Assembly: GCF_002234675.1 (NCBI RefSeq)
Contig: NC_019869.2
Coordinates: 9,263,015 to 9,327,014, forward strand
From: Oryzias latipes
Taxonomy: Eukaryota; Chordata; Actinopteri; Beloniformes; Adrianichthyidae
Length of the DNA: 64,000 nt
Direction of reading: 5' to 3'
Under the pieces are notes generated by a model. It ran no database searches. It was not told where the DNA came from and worked only from the letters and a program-made list of their open reading frames with translations. Below are positions 36,200-56,383 of the stretch, in pieces (position 1 is the first letter of the stretch; every line of letters begins with the position of its first letter). Made by a program: the position numbers and the translations under genes.

Positions 36200-39100
36200 C
36201 CAGAAGAAGCTGCAATGTCTTTTGTCAAAAACAAGACACGGATTTGGATTTATGTGAAAAAATAACGCTATTGTTTTTATAAATAACACATACACATAAA
36301 GACATTTTTCCAAAAATGAAATAGTTTATAACTTTTGACAGGTTCATATGACTTATTTTCAAAATAAAAGACTCACTGTACCACTTATGATCATCCCAGC
36401 AAATGCAGTTACAGGTGGTGTCATGCCAGCACTGAGAAAATATTTATATACACAGGTAATTTTATTGTAGTTGGTGCAGCTCAGTCAAAAATGTGTAAAT
36501 CTAGCAAACTAAAATCAAATAACAGGTAAATTGTGCAACCCTTTTTTTTTTTTTACCATAAAAAAGCCTGAATTTTGTTCAATAATAGATAGTCTACCTT
36601 ATGCTCTGGTGCTCCTTAAGTATGAATTCTGGTTCACTGACCCCATGTTGATTTACTGTGGTACATGGAACTCAGAAATCTGTCATAATGTTTGACTTGA
36701 TTAACTGTAGGAGCATTGTGGGTAATGTAGTCAGGACCCCTGGGAAGTGAGATGTTCTGTGCTGCATCTGTTTAGGAATGAGTTGATTTAAGTTTTGACT
36801 TTTCTGGCTGTTTTGTTTTGCTTGTCTTTTAGTCCAAAAGGTAAGGTTACAGTTTAAACTTTTAACCAGTTTGTTTTTTTCAACCAAAGAGCCACAAAGG
36901 AGGGAGGGAGTCAAAGAGGTTGCAGATCCCTCCTTCAGGTGGAAGTGGGTGATTTGGTGTGAGGAGCCCTGAAGGGAGCAGATGGCAAAGAAGAAGTCCT
37001 TTTAAAAGAAAGATCGTTAAACTAGTTTAAGTCCCAGAATGTGGAGTCAGCATTACGTTTGGATCATTTCCATTCATGTTCAACTGTAGCACGTGGTGGA
37101 AATGGTTTAACATCATCACAAAGGTAGGCTGCACTCCATTGTGGACTGTTGTTGTTTTTTTTTTTTTTTCAACTTTTACACAAATATTCACATTTTTCAT
37201 GCTGGTTTTATTCACCTAACAGCTAATCCTATTATCCTTTAAAGAAAACCTTTAAGTTGAAAATGGAGTCGTAGGCTGGGGTGAAATTCCAATGAACAAC
37301 CATTACATTCCATTTGTCTTTTGTGTGTGTGATGATGAGACCTATTTGCATCATTTAAACCCATTCAGATTTACACATTAACAATGCCCATGTTAAAGGT
37401 TTTGTTTAAAAAAAAATGAATAAATGGGTGTATTCTTTAAACCAGTATTTTCTTGTCCTGCCCTGGAATCTGAAGCCTCAAATGCCTCTTTTACCTTCAA
37501 CAATTATCATCATCTTTCTTCAGAAAAATGGAAATTGAAATAAAATTTAAATTACTTTTAGTTAAAAAGAAAAAAAAGCCACTTAAGGTTTGGTGATGTT
37601 CAGTTTTTACTAATCACATTTGCCAAAATTGCACCAGACTGTCAGCAGGTTGTTTAAGGGATAATAATAAGAAAAATGTTCAAATCTTTTTGAGCACTTT
37701 AGTTTTACTACACTGGGTTCATATCGGCTATTATATCTTTATTCTTATCAATGCTTTTCTTTTTAACAAATCATTGTTATTGTTATAATAGTGTGCAAAC
37801 AATAAGCACACAAAAATGAGACTTTTTTCATGCTACCATGTTGAAACATTGATACATGCCATGTCTTGTATCTGAAGGAACCTGCTAATATTTACAAATC
37901 TCATTTTGTAGAGCATTTGTAACTTTAATGCATTGAATTTAGAAGATAAGATCAAATGTGCTTAACATATTTTGCATTAATTAATCTTTTTTGGTATAAA
38001 TGCAACAAAAATAAAAATAAAATAGTTAATAGATGGATAACTTCTTTCTTAATATGTGTAATTTACTGTATTTTCCTTTTCATTCACATACCCAGAAGTC
38101 CATTTGTCACCTGACGTCATGGTCCTGTCATGCGCAGAAGAAACACCAAACCGGAAAGAAAGGCGTTTTTTTTCGATAAACTTTATTGCACATTTTTCAA
38201 TTTGCAGAAATTCACAGTCAGTATCACAATAAAGAAACAATTGTTAACATCAAACACACATAAAAGACCAAATAACAGTAATGGTAATAAGCCCTGTGTG
38301 TTTCTATTTTAGTGTAGGTCTTTTATTTTTTTATTATTTTTTTTTTATAAATGCTCATATACAAACCAAGTTAGGGTGAACAAACGTAAATGCACATATA
38401 GAAAAAACAAAACAAAATGTGAAAAGAAGGCAAAGGCAAGCCAAAAAACAATTCAAATAACAATACTTATGATATTTGATATATTTGATTGTTTTTCTGT
38501 TTTTGTTTGGAATTCATTTAAGACACTTATAATAATTCAAAAAAATACCAAACAAAGGGAATGAATTTTTACCATTTACATAAATAAATGAAATGTTTGC
38601 ATAAAATAATAACAGCATTGATAACATCAGAAATTCCCAGGTCCAGATTTTCCATTAAGAGAAGAACGTCAGGTGAAGAAAAAAGGGAATATTTTAAACT
38701 TTGAGTGACAACCAATTGTGAATATCAGTCCAAAATATTTGTATCTGGTTGCAACTGTAAAAGAAATGTTCTAACGTTTCAGTTTCAGATTAACAGAATC
38801 TGCATGGTTCAGATTGAAATTTGTATCTTTTATGTAAAAAATCTCCAGGAAGGAAAAGTGTTACATACATCCCCTCCTCCAGAGGAAACGTCTCGTTTTA
38901 ACACAAAACAACAAAGATGAATGAAAATATAGTCTGTTATATTAGCATTAGAACCCTGAAAATAACAGAAGGTGCTGCTCCTCCTCAGACTTAGAGATAT
39001 TGTCTTTTATGGAGGAAGAAAGGATTGAAGTGGACATCTGCAGGGACACCGAAGTCTTCATCAACGGCTGCAGAGATCCTACAAGCCACCAATCAATGAA

Positions 39101-39370
39101 TAAAACATTAATGAATCAAACAAATGAGCTTCCAAACATGCAGCTCACCTGTTCAACTAAGTTTAGTGTTTGCTCCGCTGCTGTGCTGCGTTCACTTGCT
39201 GCTTCACTGTATGCTCACTTTAATTTTAATCTGGTAAATTTACAATTTTTTCTCTCGTTGATTTACGTGTTTTTTCCCCCTCATACATTTGTGATTTAAA
39301 ATTTAATAAATTTACAAGTTTTTCTGATAAATTTACAACTGTAAATTTTGTAATTGTACCTTTTTATGGT
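36200..39370. other. Intergenic AT-rich DNA, possible LINE 3' UTR relic at 38.16-38.98 kb
   Basis: No gene recognised. The segment starting TTTTTTTTCGATAAACTTTATTGC has low-complexity A/T composition and the look of a retroelement 3' end, but no diagnostic protein was seen. Confidence 0.35.
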
Positions 39371-39389
39371 GGCCCTAAAACTCAGTTGT

Positions 39390-39614
39390 TGTTGTTTCTC
39401 TTTTGGCTTTTCCCATCAGGGGTCGCCACAGCGAATGAGTCGCATGGTAAACTTGGCAATGTTTTACGCCGGATGCCCTTCCTGACGCAACCTTCTCAAA
39501 CCGGGCTTGGGACCGGCACAGAGGTAGAGAAGGGAACAGGGAGCAGCCTGGAGTCGAACCCGGGTTTCACGGACGGAAGGCGCCGCAAACCAGCACGAGC
39601 TAAACCAGCTCCCT
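39390..39614 (-). mobile_element. tRNA-derived SINE with 17-bp target-site duplication
   Basis: CCCTAAAACTCAGTTGT is present as an exact direct repeat at 39373-39389 and 39615-39631. Read on the minus strand, the 225-bp element starts AGGGAGCTGGTTTAGCTCG (A-box-like), has a perfect B box GGTTCGACTCC and ends in (AAC)n. This is the structure of a polymerase III SINE mobilised by a LINE. Confidence 0.85.
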
Positions 39615-39639
39615 CCCTAAAACTCAGTTGTACTGAACA

Positions 39640-41080
39640 ATAAAAGGAGGATCTCATTCATAAAGTCAGATTTAAAGGTTTTACATATTTTTACTGGCAC
39701 AATTTCAAAGCATTTCAAAAGAGGACAAACATTAAGCTTCATGTTCAAGCTTCTTTGTGATTTTTTTTTTGTTTTAAACAAAAGTCACAAGAGTAAAGTT
39801 CAAATTGAGGTTTTCATCTGATTATTTTAATGTGCAAAAAAAACATTGTGCAGACTTTATGAGAGGTGATGCTTTTCATGTTAATGAGAAAAATCTGCAA
39901 AAGAGTTTCCAAAATGCAGCTTCATATGAGGAGCACATACAGGAGCTTTTAAGAGCTCAATTAATGAAAGGCTAAATAAAAAGAAAAGGACCCGGATTTT
40001 ATATTTTTCACTGATACTAGCAACTTTCATAGATAGAGCAATAGTCGTCAATAGTGAAAAGTTAAGGTCCTACCAACTTTAAATATCAGTTATCTGTGGG
40101 GAAACTCTGGTATAATTGTGATGTAGTTTTCCTTTAAAAACAAAAAAGGTTTTAGGCAATTCAGACAAGCATGCAATGTGTGCTGAATTTAAAATCTAAA
40201 CTTAAACCATGACAAACACATTTAACAGTTGAATGCATTTCCTAAAATGTTACCTTTGTTTATCCCTAAAAATAGGTATGTGCTTATTTTGACCTTTTTA
40301 TGTATATCCTGCCTTCATAAGCCTCCCAATTGCACTTGTTGTGCGTCCTGTCTGCTCCACAGGGCGGGGTTTGGCTTGTTCGAGAGCAAATACATCTTTT
40401 TGAGGGGGCAAAACACAAATTTAGAGCCTTTATTCTGTTTCATCTGATGTGTGATGCTGCCCCGTCTTCTTTTCCATGCGTTGGAGGGGCAGTTGCACAG
40501 ACATGGTCAGTGCCGTTTGTTTTGCTGTTGATCTTTACAGATTATGACATTAACCTACCATAAAAGTGCATGCGTGTTTGCCACTCTGCCTGGGAAATTT
40601 TGATGAATAAGATTTGATGGGGGGCATTTAAGTTTTAAAATTAATTTGATTTTTATTTTAGTCAACAGTAAAATAGTTGTAGCCCTTTAAGGTTTGTGGT
40701 TTATATGTTTTGGTACAATGTAAAGGTACTGATTTTTATATAAGTAAAATGCAAGATTTTATCTAGTTTCACAGTTGTTAATATCACCATTCAGATCTAA
40801 ACAAAATAGAAAAATGGTTGGAAATCGATAGAGAAAAATAAAAAAATCATTTCAAGCCACTTGAATGTAAATAAAAATGGACTTAGTCTTTCGAGATGAG
40901 GACAACCCATAAATCTAGTTGTAAAAAAAATAGTTTTCCTTTATAGTGAGGACATGATTTCTTTTAGATGTTCTACTACTCACATTTTACAAGATTTACC
41001 CATTGTTAAAAATTACTTTTTTTTTCTGGTTTGTTACTGAAAATTTCCGGCACCACGATCCAAGGTTTATTTCATATTAG
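39640..41080. other. Intergenic DNA, no feature recognised
   Basis: No gene, splice structure or clear repeat. Confidence 0.4.
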
Positions 41081-41087
41081 AGGCTTT

Positions 41088-41545
41088 AAAGTCGCACTCC
41101 AGTCATCTTTTGATTCATTTTCAAATTGTATCCAGTTGTTTTGTAACCCTTGTGCTATCCTAGGCACGTTAACGTTGGGAGTTGGGTCATCTAGACCCAC
41201 TAGACAGTGCTCTGAACCTGATTTCTTCCATGATTTGTGAACCTCACTGGTGTCCATGGATTATATGAAATGTTTCCACCTTTATCCACCTTTGTCATGG
41301 TAGGGAGAACACGTCAATGCAAAGGTGGGGTCATCTAAGATATCACAAGGGATAATTATGATGACTATTTTAGCCTAAATTTCTAGGAGTTTCCTGCAAA
41401 AGCAGCAGTGGTTCATTAGAAATGTCCCCCGAGTTGTGGGTGGGACTGTTGGTGCAGAGCAACCCTTGGCGTTGTCCCATTGATAATTCTGTTTACACCA
41501 TCTCCTGCTAGCTTACAGCCCCTCACACCTCCAATCTAACATTAC
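41088..41545 (-). mobile_element. MITE family A copy split by the TTAA MITE
   Basis: Reverse-oriented terminus TTAAAGTCGCACTCCAGTC at 41088 and internal blocks GTTGTGGGTGGGACTG and GCTTACAGCCCCTCACACC at 41435-41530 flank the inserted element at 41146-41355. Confidence 0.6.
41146..41355 (-). mobile_element. TTAA-type MITE copy 3, nested in MITE family A
   Basis: Same element as copy 1 in opposite orientation (CCCTTGTGCTATCCTAG to TATCACAAGGGATAA). It interrupts a reverse-oriented family A MITE whose ends are at about 41088 and 41540. Confidence 0.65.
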
Positions 41546-41549
41546 CGGC

Positions 41550-42795
41550 ACAGCAAGTGGAGCAGGGAGGTTGTGGCCAAACAGACGGCTAACATGGCTG
41601 CAGTGTGCACATTGAGGCGTGGCTCAATATGGGCAGGGCCCACATTGGTTTGGTGTTGTTGCTAACACTAGCTGCTGGCCAATATGTTTTCTACCCGAGT
41701 CTTAGGGTTAATTTCATTTCTCCAAAGTAAGCTGTGGGGGACAAAAGACACAGGATACAAACTGAAATAAAATGCCATTTTTAATTCTTCAGCCGTGTTA
41801 TTAACTCCTCTTGAAAATAATCACAGCAGGACTACAACTGTTTGTCAACGTAGCTACCCCTGATAGCACATAAAACTGGGTTTTATCCGACCACCAAAGA
41901 GATAGCGTTAGAGTTCTATCAGACATCCAACGATGGCATACAAAATAGTTAACCTACCAGTGATACTTTGATATAAAACACTCGTCTCTAGATTTGTCCC
42001 CCGATCCCCCCTCAATTTCTGCCCAGCCCCCTTTAGAACATTTGTGACACTGACATATTTTATGCTTCAACAAGCACATAAGAATGCATAATTCTCCATT
42101 TTTGAGATTATAAAAAACAAACTACACAATGTTACACTTTAAGTCAGAGTACAATTCAACTGATTATTAGTGTTCTACACATTTGACCGTCAGCAAAGGA
42201 ACATTGTATAATAACACTATAACTTAACACTATGTGTAATGAACGTTTCCTTAAAAAGAATAAAATTACAGGTAGTTAGCACTGAAAAGAAAAAGAATAT
42301 AGCTAGTGTGAAGGCAAGCTGGGTCAGTACCATGACAGAATGAATAATACAAAAAGAACAAAATTAAAATGTTCAGAGTAAAAAATAAAAAGGAAAGAAA
42401 AATATATTGGTAATACAGGCCAGGCTAAAACAAGTGTTTCAAACTCAAGATTCACCTCGTGTGCGTTCGTTCGGAAAGCTAACCTGCTCTTAGACCTCCA
42501 CTGTGTTTCCATATCGGGTACTTTAAGTCTCATTTCCCTCCAAATTTCAACATGCTTCAGCGTTCCTGTGGCAACCATTGTTGTTTTCATGTGTCAGGCA
42601 CTTCCAAAGACCGGTTCCGCTTCACCTTTAACACTCTGCAGGGCAATCATAATGCTGCTTCAAACAATACAGGCCAGTCATAATGCAGCTTCTATCCGGA
42701 GAAACTGATAAAAAAAAAAAAAAGGATAATAATAAATAGTCATCAAATGCAGCTGCTTATATGAGCAGAGAGAGATTTGAAAAAGTTCGTCTTAC
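41550..42795 (-). other. ctnnb2: ctnnb2 3' UTR / downstream region
   Basis: Follows the ctnnb2 stop codon at 42801. No canonical AATAAA close to the stop was identified with confidence; an ATTAAA variant at about 41769-41774 is possible. Confidence 0.35.
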
Positions 42796-42800
42796 CAATC

Positions 42801-49637
<6,837 letters not shown>

Positions 49638-49700
49638 TGTTCTTGCCAAGCCTCAGCCCGCACAGCAAAATGTCTGGGAGGGGGGGGGGGGGGGGGGGGA
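49638..49700 (-). promoter_or_regulatory. ctnnb2: Acceptor of the ctnnb2 start-codon exon with a C20 pyrimidine tract
   Basis: On the minus strand an uninterrupted run of 20 C (plus strand G at 49680-49699) sits a few bases before the CCCAG acceptor that opens the exon at 49673. The homopolymer supplies the whole polypyrimidine tract of this intron. Confidence 0.65.
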
Positions 49701-50673
49701 GAATGTACATTATTATACAAGAAAAAAACAAATCACGAATTAAGTTAACTTCCTATTGCCAAGGCTCTATGCGTTATATAACCTTAAGGCGTTTTCACCA
49801 ACGTGGGTCATTTAAGTAACTGGCTTCGTTACCTGTGGCTGTGCCAGCCCTTCAAATACATGTACGGTTTACTACCGTAAATGTGAGGGGAAATGCCGAG
49901 CCTCCACCTCATACCGAGAGAGCAAACCGGTGGGTATTTCCAGGCCAGCGCGAACACAATTCACCATTCAGCGGCAGGGAACATCAAAGGCATATCCCCC
50001 TCCTCCCTCCCTCCCCCCACAGCGGCCAAGTTCCGACCTCGAGTCGAAGCTTGGATTTCCAATGAAACTACCCCTCCGCCCGCATTCACTTCCAGTACTC
50101 CCCATTTTTTGCGTGGTGGCTCCGGTTCCAACTAATAACAAGCTGCCTTATCAACCACAGAAAGCCCCCCACTAACCAAATGCCATTAGCACGTAATTCC
50201 CAACTGTAACACCAAGCGTTAGCGACCCCCACCTACTAGCTAACAGGTTGGTAGCTTACCTTGGTGGCGAGGCAGCCAAAACGGACGCAGCTAATCAGCT
50301 TGCTAGGTTGCTAACCACCCAACATAATAAATAAACAATTTGTATTCGAACATTTTTGTTTCTCGCCACTTCGTAAAGCTGCGTAGGGCTTTAACCCACT
50401 ACACCCCACAAGCCAATACACATATATTTGAAATGGTTGTGTTTTAAGTACACGTTTCATAAGCTAACAGTAACATCCAAAATTACCCTCAATATGGGTT
50501 TGATTAGCTTAGCATACCAAAACGTATGAAAAGTAGTTCCAGACGGTAAAAAAAAAAAAAAAAAAACCTGCTCTACACAGCCAGCCAAATCGGAGAACCC
50601 CTCCGGAGCCCCTTTGCTGGCCAAAATATGTCTTTCTTTAAGACGTACAACACAACTAAAACACAATTCTTAC

Positions 50674-50830
50674 CGCAATCGAATAATTCCTCCGTGATTC
50701 CACAGACAAAATCCACCCTTTTCACGTATCTTAAAATAAGGAAAGAACTGCTAGGTGAGACAGCCGTGCTACTCCGAACCACACCCGCTGCTGCTCTGCC
50801 GAAGATGTTGCTTCCGCCTGTGCGATTGAA
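50674..50830 (-). promoter_or_regulatory. ctnnb2: ctnnb2 non-coding first exon and promoter region
   Basis: A minus-strand GTAAGA donor at 50673 follows a CpG-containing, GC-richer segment. An acceptor at 49674 opens the next exon, which carries 36 untranslated bases before the ATG at 49637. This gives a first intron of 1.0 kb and a 5' UTR split over two exons, as in mammalian CTNNB1. No TATA box is clear and the start site is not defined. Confidence 0.55.
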
Positions 50831-50839
50831 CATTAAGAT

Positions 50840-51695
50840 GGCGAAGAGGGGAAAAATACTGTATTCTGCCGCACTTGAAAAAAATAGAGCGTCACCCTAT
50901 AAGTCGGTCCAAAAAGACTTTTTTTCCCACGGTCACGTCTTTGTGTATTAATTTATTTTACAACAGCAGGTGATTTTAGCTCTAAGACTTGTCAACAGAA
51001 CTGATTTAAAACGGGTATATCTGGTGCTATTACTGGACAGGACTGCAGTCATAAATTGCTGTAATTTGAGAGATGGCCAAATGAATGTGCAAAAATTGAG
51101 AGGTTTAAACATGTTAACATAAATGTTAGAAATAAATTAGAAATAAAACAAGATTTGGTATTTAATAGGGAAGGAGAGAAAAACATTCATGAGTAAACCA
51201 ACCAATATAATAGGTTTAAAATAAAGTAGTCCAGTGTGTATACAAAATTTACAATGTTAGCTGTCTTGAAAATCTTTTTAAAAATACATTAAACAGCTTT
51301 ATATGAACCAATTTATGCTCCAATACATGACTAAAATGTTTTTTTTTAATTAATGAAAACTTTATTGGATTCCTCTAAGCACTGTATGCAATTTAAATCT
51401 ACTTTCCTTTCAAACAATTTAACCTAAGTAGCTACAGTAGAATTGTACATTTGCTCAAGTCTTTTGAATATTAAGTATATTTTTAAAAATGCAAAAATGG
51501 AGAACTCCACAAGGAATTTGAAAGATAAAATAGAAGACGTGTGTAATGTAAATTAGAGGTTAAAGGTCAAGGTCCAAAGTGTCACAGAGGAGCATTTTGC
51601 TGTAAAGACAAAAGGAAACTTTACAACCAGGAACTGTATCATAATTACCAACGGACACTTTTCAGTGGAACTCATTTTTCAGGAAAAACAAAGAC
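50840..51695. other. Intergenic DNA upstream of ctnnb2
   Basis: AT-rich with no recognised coding sequence or repeat. Presumably the 5' flank of ctnnb2. Confidence 0.4.
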
Positions 51696-51699
51696 TACA

Positions 51700-53695
51700 G
51701 AAGAGAAAATAAGTATTGATACTTTGCAGGTGTGCCTACTTCCAAAAAACTGAAAGTCTGTCAACATATTCGGTCAGTTAACTTTACAAAAAAAATCAAG
51801 AAATCAACTTTAAGGAATTTATACACACATATTTGCATTTTATTGAGGGAAATAGGAATTTGATCCTTCTTGCCAGAAAGGCGTAGTACTTTGTGAATAA
51901 AACCCTTATAAAGTTGTTGAGCAGATTTCTGCACATATAAGGAGGAATTTTGCTCCACTCTTCTTTATAAATGACTGCTATAGGTTTTCTATAGGATTGA
52001 GGTCGAGAGACTGAATGGGTCACTCCATGACTTTGATATGCTTCTTCTCCAGCTGTTCCTTTTTATTTTATTTTTATTTTTATTTAACCTTTATTTAACC
52101 AGGAAAGTCCCATTGAGATTAAAAATCTCTTTTGCAAGGGAGTTCTGGCCAAGAGGCAGCAAAAAGTTACAAACATAGACAACAAATACGATTACATTCA
52201 ATTATAAAAACAGTTACATTTAAAGGAGTTGACCTCAAGTGCTCTCAGCTTTAAAATCATTTAAAGAAATAAGTTCAGGGAGCTTCCAGGTTTTTTGCAG
52301 TGAGTTCCATGAAGTGGGAGCAGCGTGAGAAAAAGATCTTTTTCCCAGTTCTGTGCGGACAAATGGGACACTGAGCAACAGTTGATCATTTGAACGCAAT
52401 GTATAAGAATCAACATTTCTCCTCGTTAGTAAATCTCCAATGTAGGAGGGAAGCAATCCAAGTATGGCCTTGTACGTAAATAAAAATGTACCAGTGTCCT
52501 TGCCTTCTTGTGGACAAAGCTGACCACCCCACTAGAATACAGTTCACAGTGATGTGTTAATGCTCTACAATTGGTGATAAACCTCAGAGCAGCATGATAC
52601 AGAGTCTAATTTGTAAAGACAATGAGTTGAAGCGTTCATGTACAAAAGGTCCCCATAGTCTAAAACAAATGAAAATGTTGCCGTCACAAGCCGCTTTTTT
52701 ACCTCGAAAGAGAAGCAAAGCTTGTTTCTAAAACGAAAACCCAGTTTAAGTTTTAGTTTCTTCACAACGTTTTCAATGTGGGGTTTGAATGTTAAGATAT
52801 CAACAAGTAAGACCCCAAGATAATTGGCTGCCTTGGCTGGATGTTTTGGGTCATTCTCCTGTTGCAAGATCCATCCACCACCCATTTTAAGCCTCTTTGT
52901 GGAGGGAAGGAGGTTCTATATGGCCCCGTCCATCCTCTCATCCACCCAGGAAGTAGCCATGTGCAGAAAAAAAATCATCCCCAAACCATAATGTTTCCAC
53001 CTCCATGCTTGACAGTTGGGACAGTGTTCTTGGGGTCATGGCCAGCATTTGTCTTCCACCAAACACAGCAGGTCAAAGAGCTCAATTTTGGTTTCATCAC
53101 ACCACAGCATCTTCTCCCAGTCACTCTCTCAAACATGATGTTCATTAGCAAACTTCAGGTTGGCCTGTACATGTCTCCTTAAGCAGGGCTACTTTGTAAG
53201 ATTGTGGTGTCAAGTATTCCCAATGGTTTTCTTGGTGACTGTGGTTCCAGCTGCTTTAAGATCATCAACTAACTCCTGTCGTGTTGTTTTAAGCCAATTT
53301 CTCACTGTTCTCATGACCATAGAAGCCCCACCAGGTCAGATCTTGTTTGGAGCCCCAGACCTACAGGTGGATTTATGGTCACGTTCTTGTATTTTGGCTC
53401 TCAATAGTTGTCACCTTAACCTCCAGCTTCTTGCTGATGGTTTTATAGTCCATTCCAGTTTTTGCATGTCTACCATCTTCTCCCTTACATGCACTAAAAG
53501 CTCCTTAGTCTTTCCCATGTTGGAGAGTTTGGAGTCTGACTGATTCTGTGGACAAGTATCTCTTCTACAGGTGATAAGTTCAAAAAGGTGTCTTTTATTT
53601 AGGTGACAGGTTGATTAAGAGTCTAACTGCTCTGTGGGAACTAGAAATCTTAATGTTCCGAAGGTATCAGATACTTATTTCTCCCAAGGAAATGC
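51700..53695 (-). mobile_element. Tc1/mariner transposon, decayed, interrupted by a LINE
   Basis: Ends AAATAAGTATTGATACTTT (left) and AAGGTATCAGATACTTATTT (right) are inverted repeats. Minus-strand translation gives scattered transposase motifs, for example WILQQENDPKHPAKAAN near 52860-52830. A non-LTR insert occupies 52058-52826, so the original element was about 1.2 kb. Non-functional. Confidence 0.75.
52058..52826 (-). mobile_element. L2-like LINE 3' fragment inserted in the Tc1 element
   Basis: Minus-strand translation gives the reverse-transcriptase C-terminal region YLGVLLVDILTFKPHIE, RFRNKLCFSFEVKKRLV and FVLDYGDLLYM, then LGKRSFSHAAPTSWNSL. It ends with the fish L2-type tail (plus strand TTTATTTAACCAGGAAAGTC) and a TTTTA-rich tract. 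5'-truncated. Confidence 0.8.
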
Positions 53696-53799
53696 AAATA
53701 AATGTATTTAAATTGTTTAAAGTCTATGTCTTTGTAATTTTCTATCTCTTACCTTTCTAATGTACCATTAGGATGACAGAGTGTCAATTTCTTTTTAAG

Positions 53800-55176
<1,377 letters not shown>

Positions 55177-55320
55177 TATATGTATATATGGTCCCCACAT
55201 TTGTAAGCTCTCCACTTATACTCATATTGGATAGTTTAAACTCTATTTTCTACACATTTTCACTTCTAGCAAAAACAGAAAAGACAGACAGAAACCACTC
55301 GGGTCCGAATAAATACACCT

Positions 55321-56383
55321 TTTATTTAACTGATTGACAGATCAGATTATATAAACGCCAACACGGAGCTCTGAAATAACAGGACCAATCAGCGAGGCGA
55401 TGACTGTACATTCTTGATGCAATTTTTCCCACATCCTGCCCCCCCAACGCTACCGTTTTCTAATCAGCCCATAAGCAGTAACTATGGAACTTAAATCACT
55501 AGTGCTTTTCCTTGTACAAATAAAGCTCACCCCCAAACGTCCGTTCTGTTCAGTGCTCTATTTACAGGGTTGAAGTGGATGCAGATCCTCCATGGCCAGT
55601 TGGAGACCAGTTACCAAAACCAATTGTAGTGCTTTTGAATCCAGCTTAAAGTACGTTTCCATTCAGTTAAATTATATTTCAATTAGGCTGCAACAGTAGT
55701 GTGATAGCATCTTTAGGATTTGGTTGGAATGCAAACAGCCAAAGAAAAAAGAAAAAACATAACAAAAAATAAATAAATAAAACATATTGAAATGGAATAA
55801 AGTTTGCTCGTCATGCTCTGCTTGCTCATTTTTACAGTTTTGTTCAACTCTGATACACCCACACACACACACACATACACACACACACGTTTTTCCCTTC
55901 ATCAAGAACACTTTTGTCCTCAATATCTTCCTTTTAAGCCAATGCACCCTTGCCTTTTTCTAAAGTAAAAACACTAACTGCACCGTCACAAAAAACGGAT
56001 GGATAAAACATCCAGTTTCATTTTTTTTGTAGTCGACCTCTCAGAATCCACTTCTCCCTTTTCCACTCACTCCATTTTCAGATCCCTCTTACCGCCTTCC
56101 TTTTCACGTAACAAACAGACTTGCATGTAAAAGTGACAAGTATTAGTTCCTTGGTGTAACAGCCAAGAAGCGAGGTGCGTCGGGAGCGACGTGTAGGTGA
56201 GGGAAGGAATGAAGAAAGTTCTTTCTTGAGGAAAAAAATGGAAAGATGGCGGGAAAGAACATCCACCCCTTAATTTCCCCTAACATCTTTACGATGAAGC
56301 GGAAGGAGGAACATGGCGGGAAGAAGGGGGAGGTTGACCGTAACTCAGGTGATGAGAGGAGACAAGGAGAAGTGTGATGGGCT
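55321..56383 (-). other. dync1li1: dync1li1 3' UTR with terminal AATAAA (55326-55321)
   Basis: About 1.06 kb of gene-free sequence follows the stop codon. It ends at a minus-strand AATAAA (TTTATT on plus at 55321-55326) and contains an (AC)n microsatellite at 55856-55889. No other signal closer to the stop codon was preferred. Confidence 0.5.
55856..55889. repeat. (AC)n microsatellite in dync1li1 3' UTR
   Basis: AC dinucleotides with one AT interruption. Confidence 0.9.
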
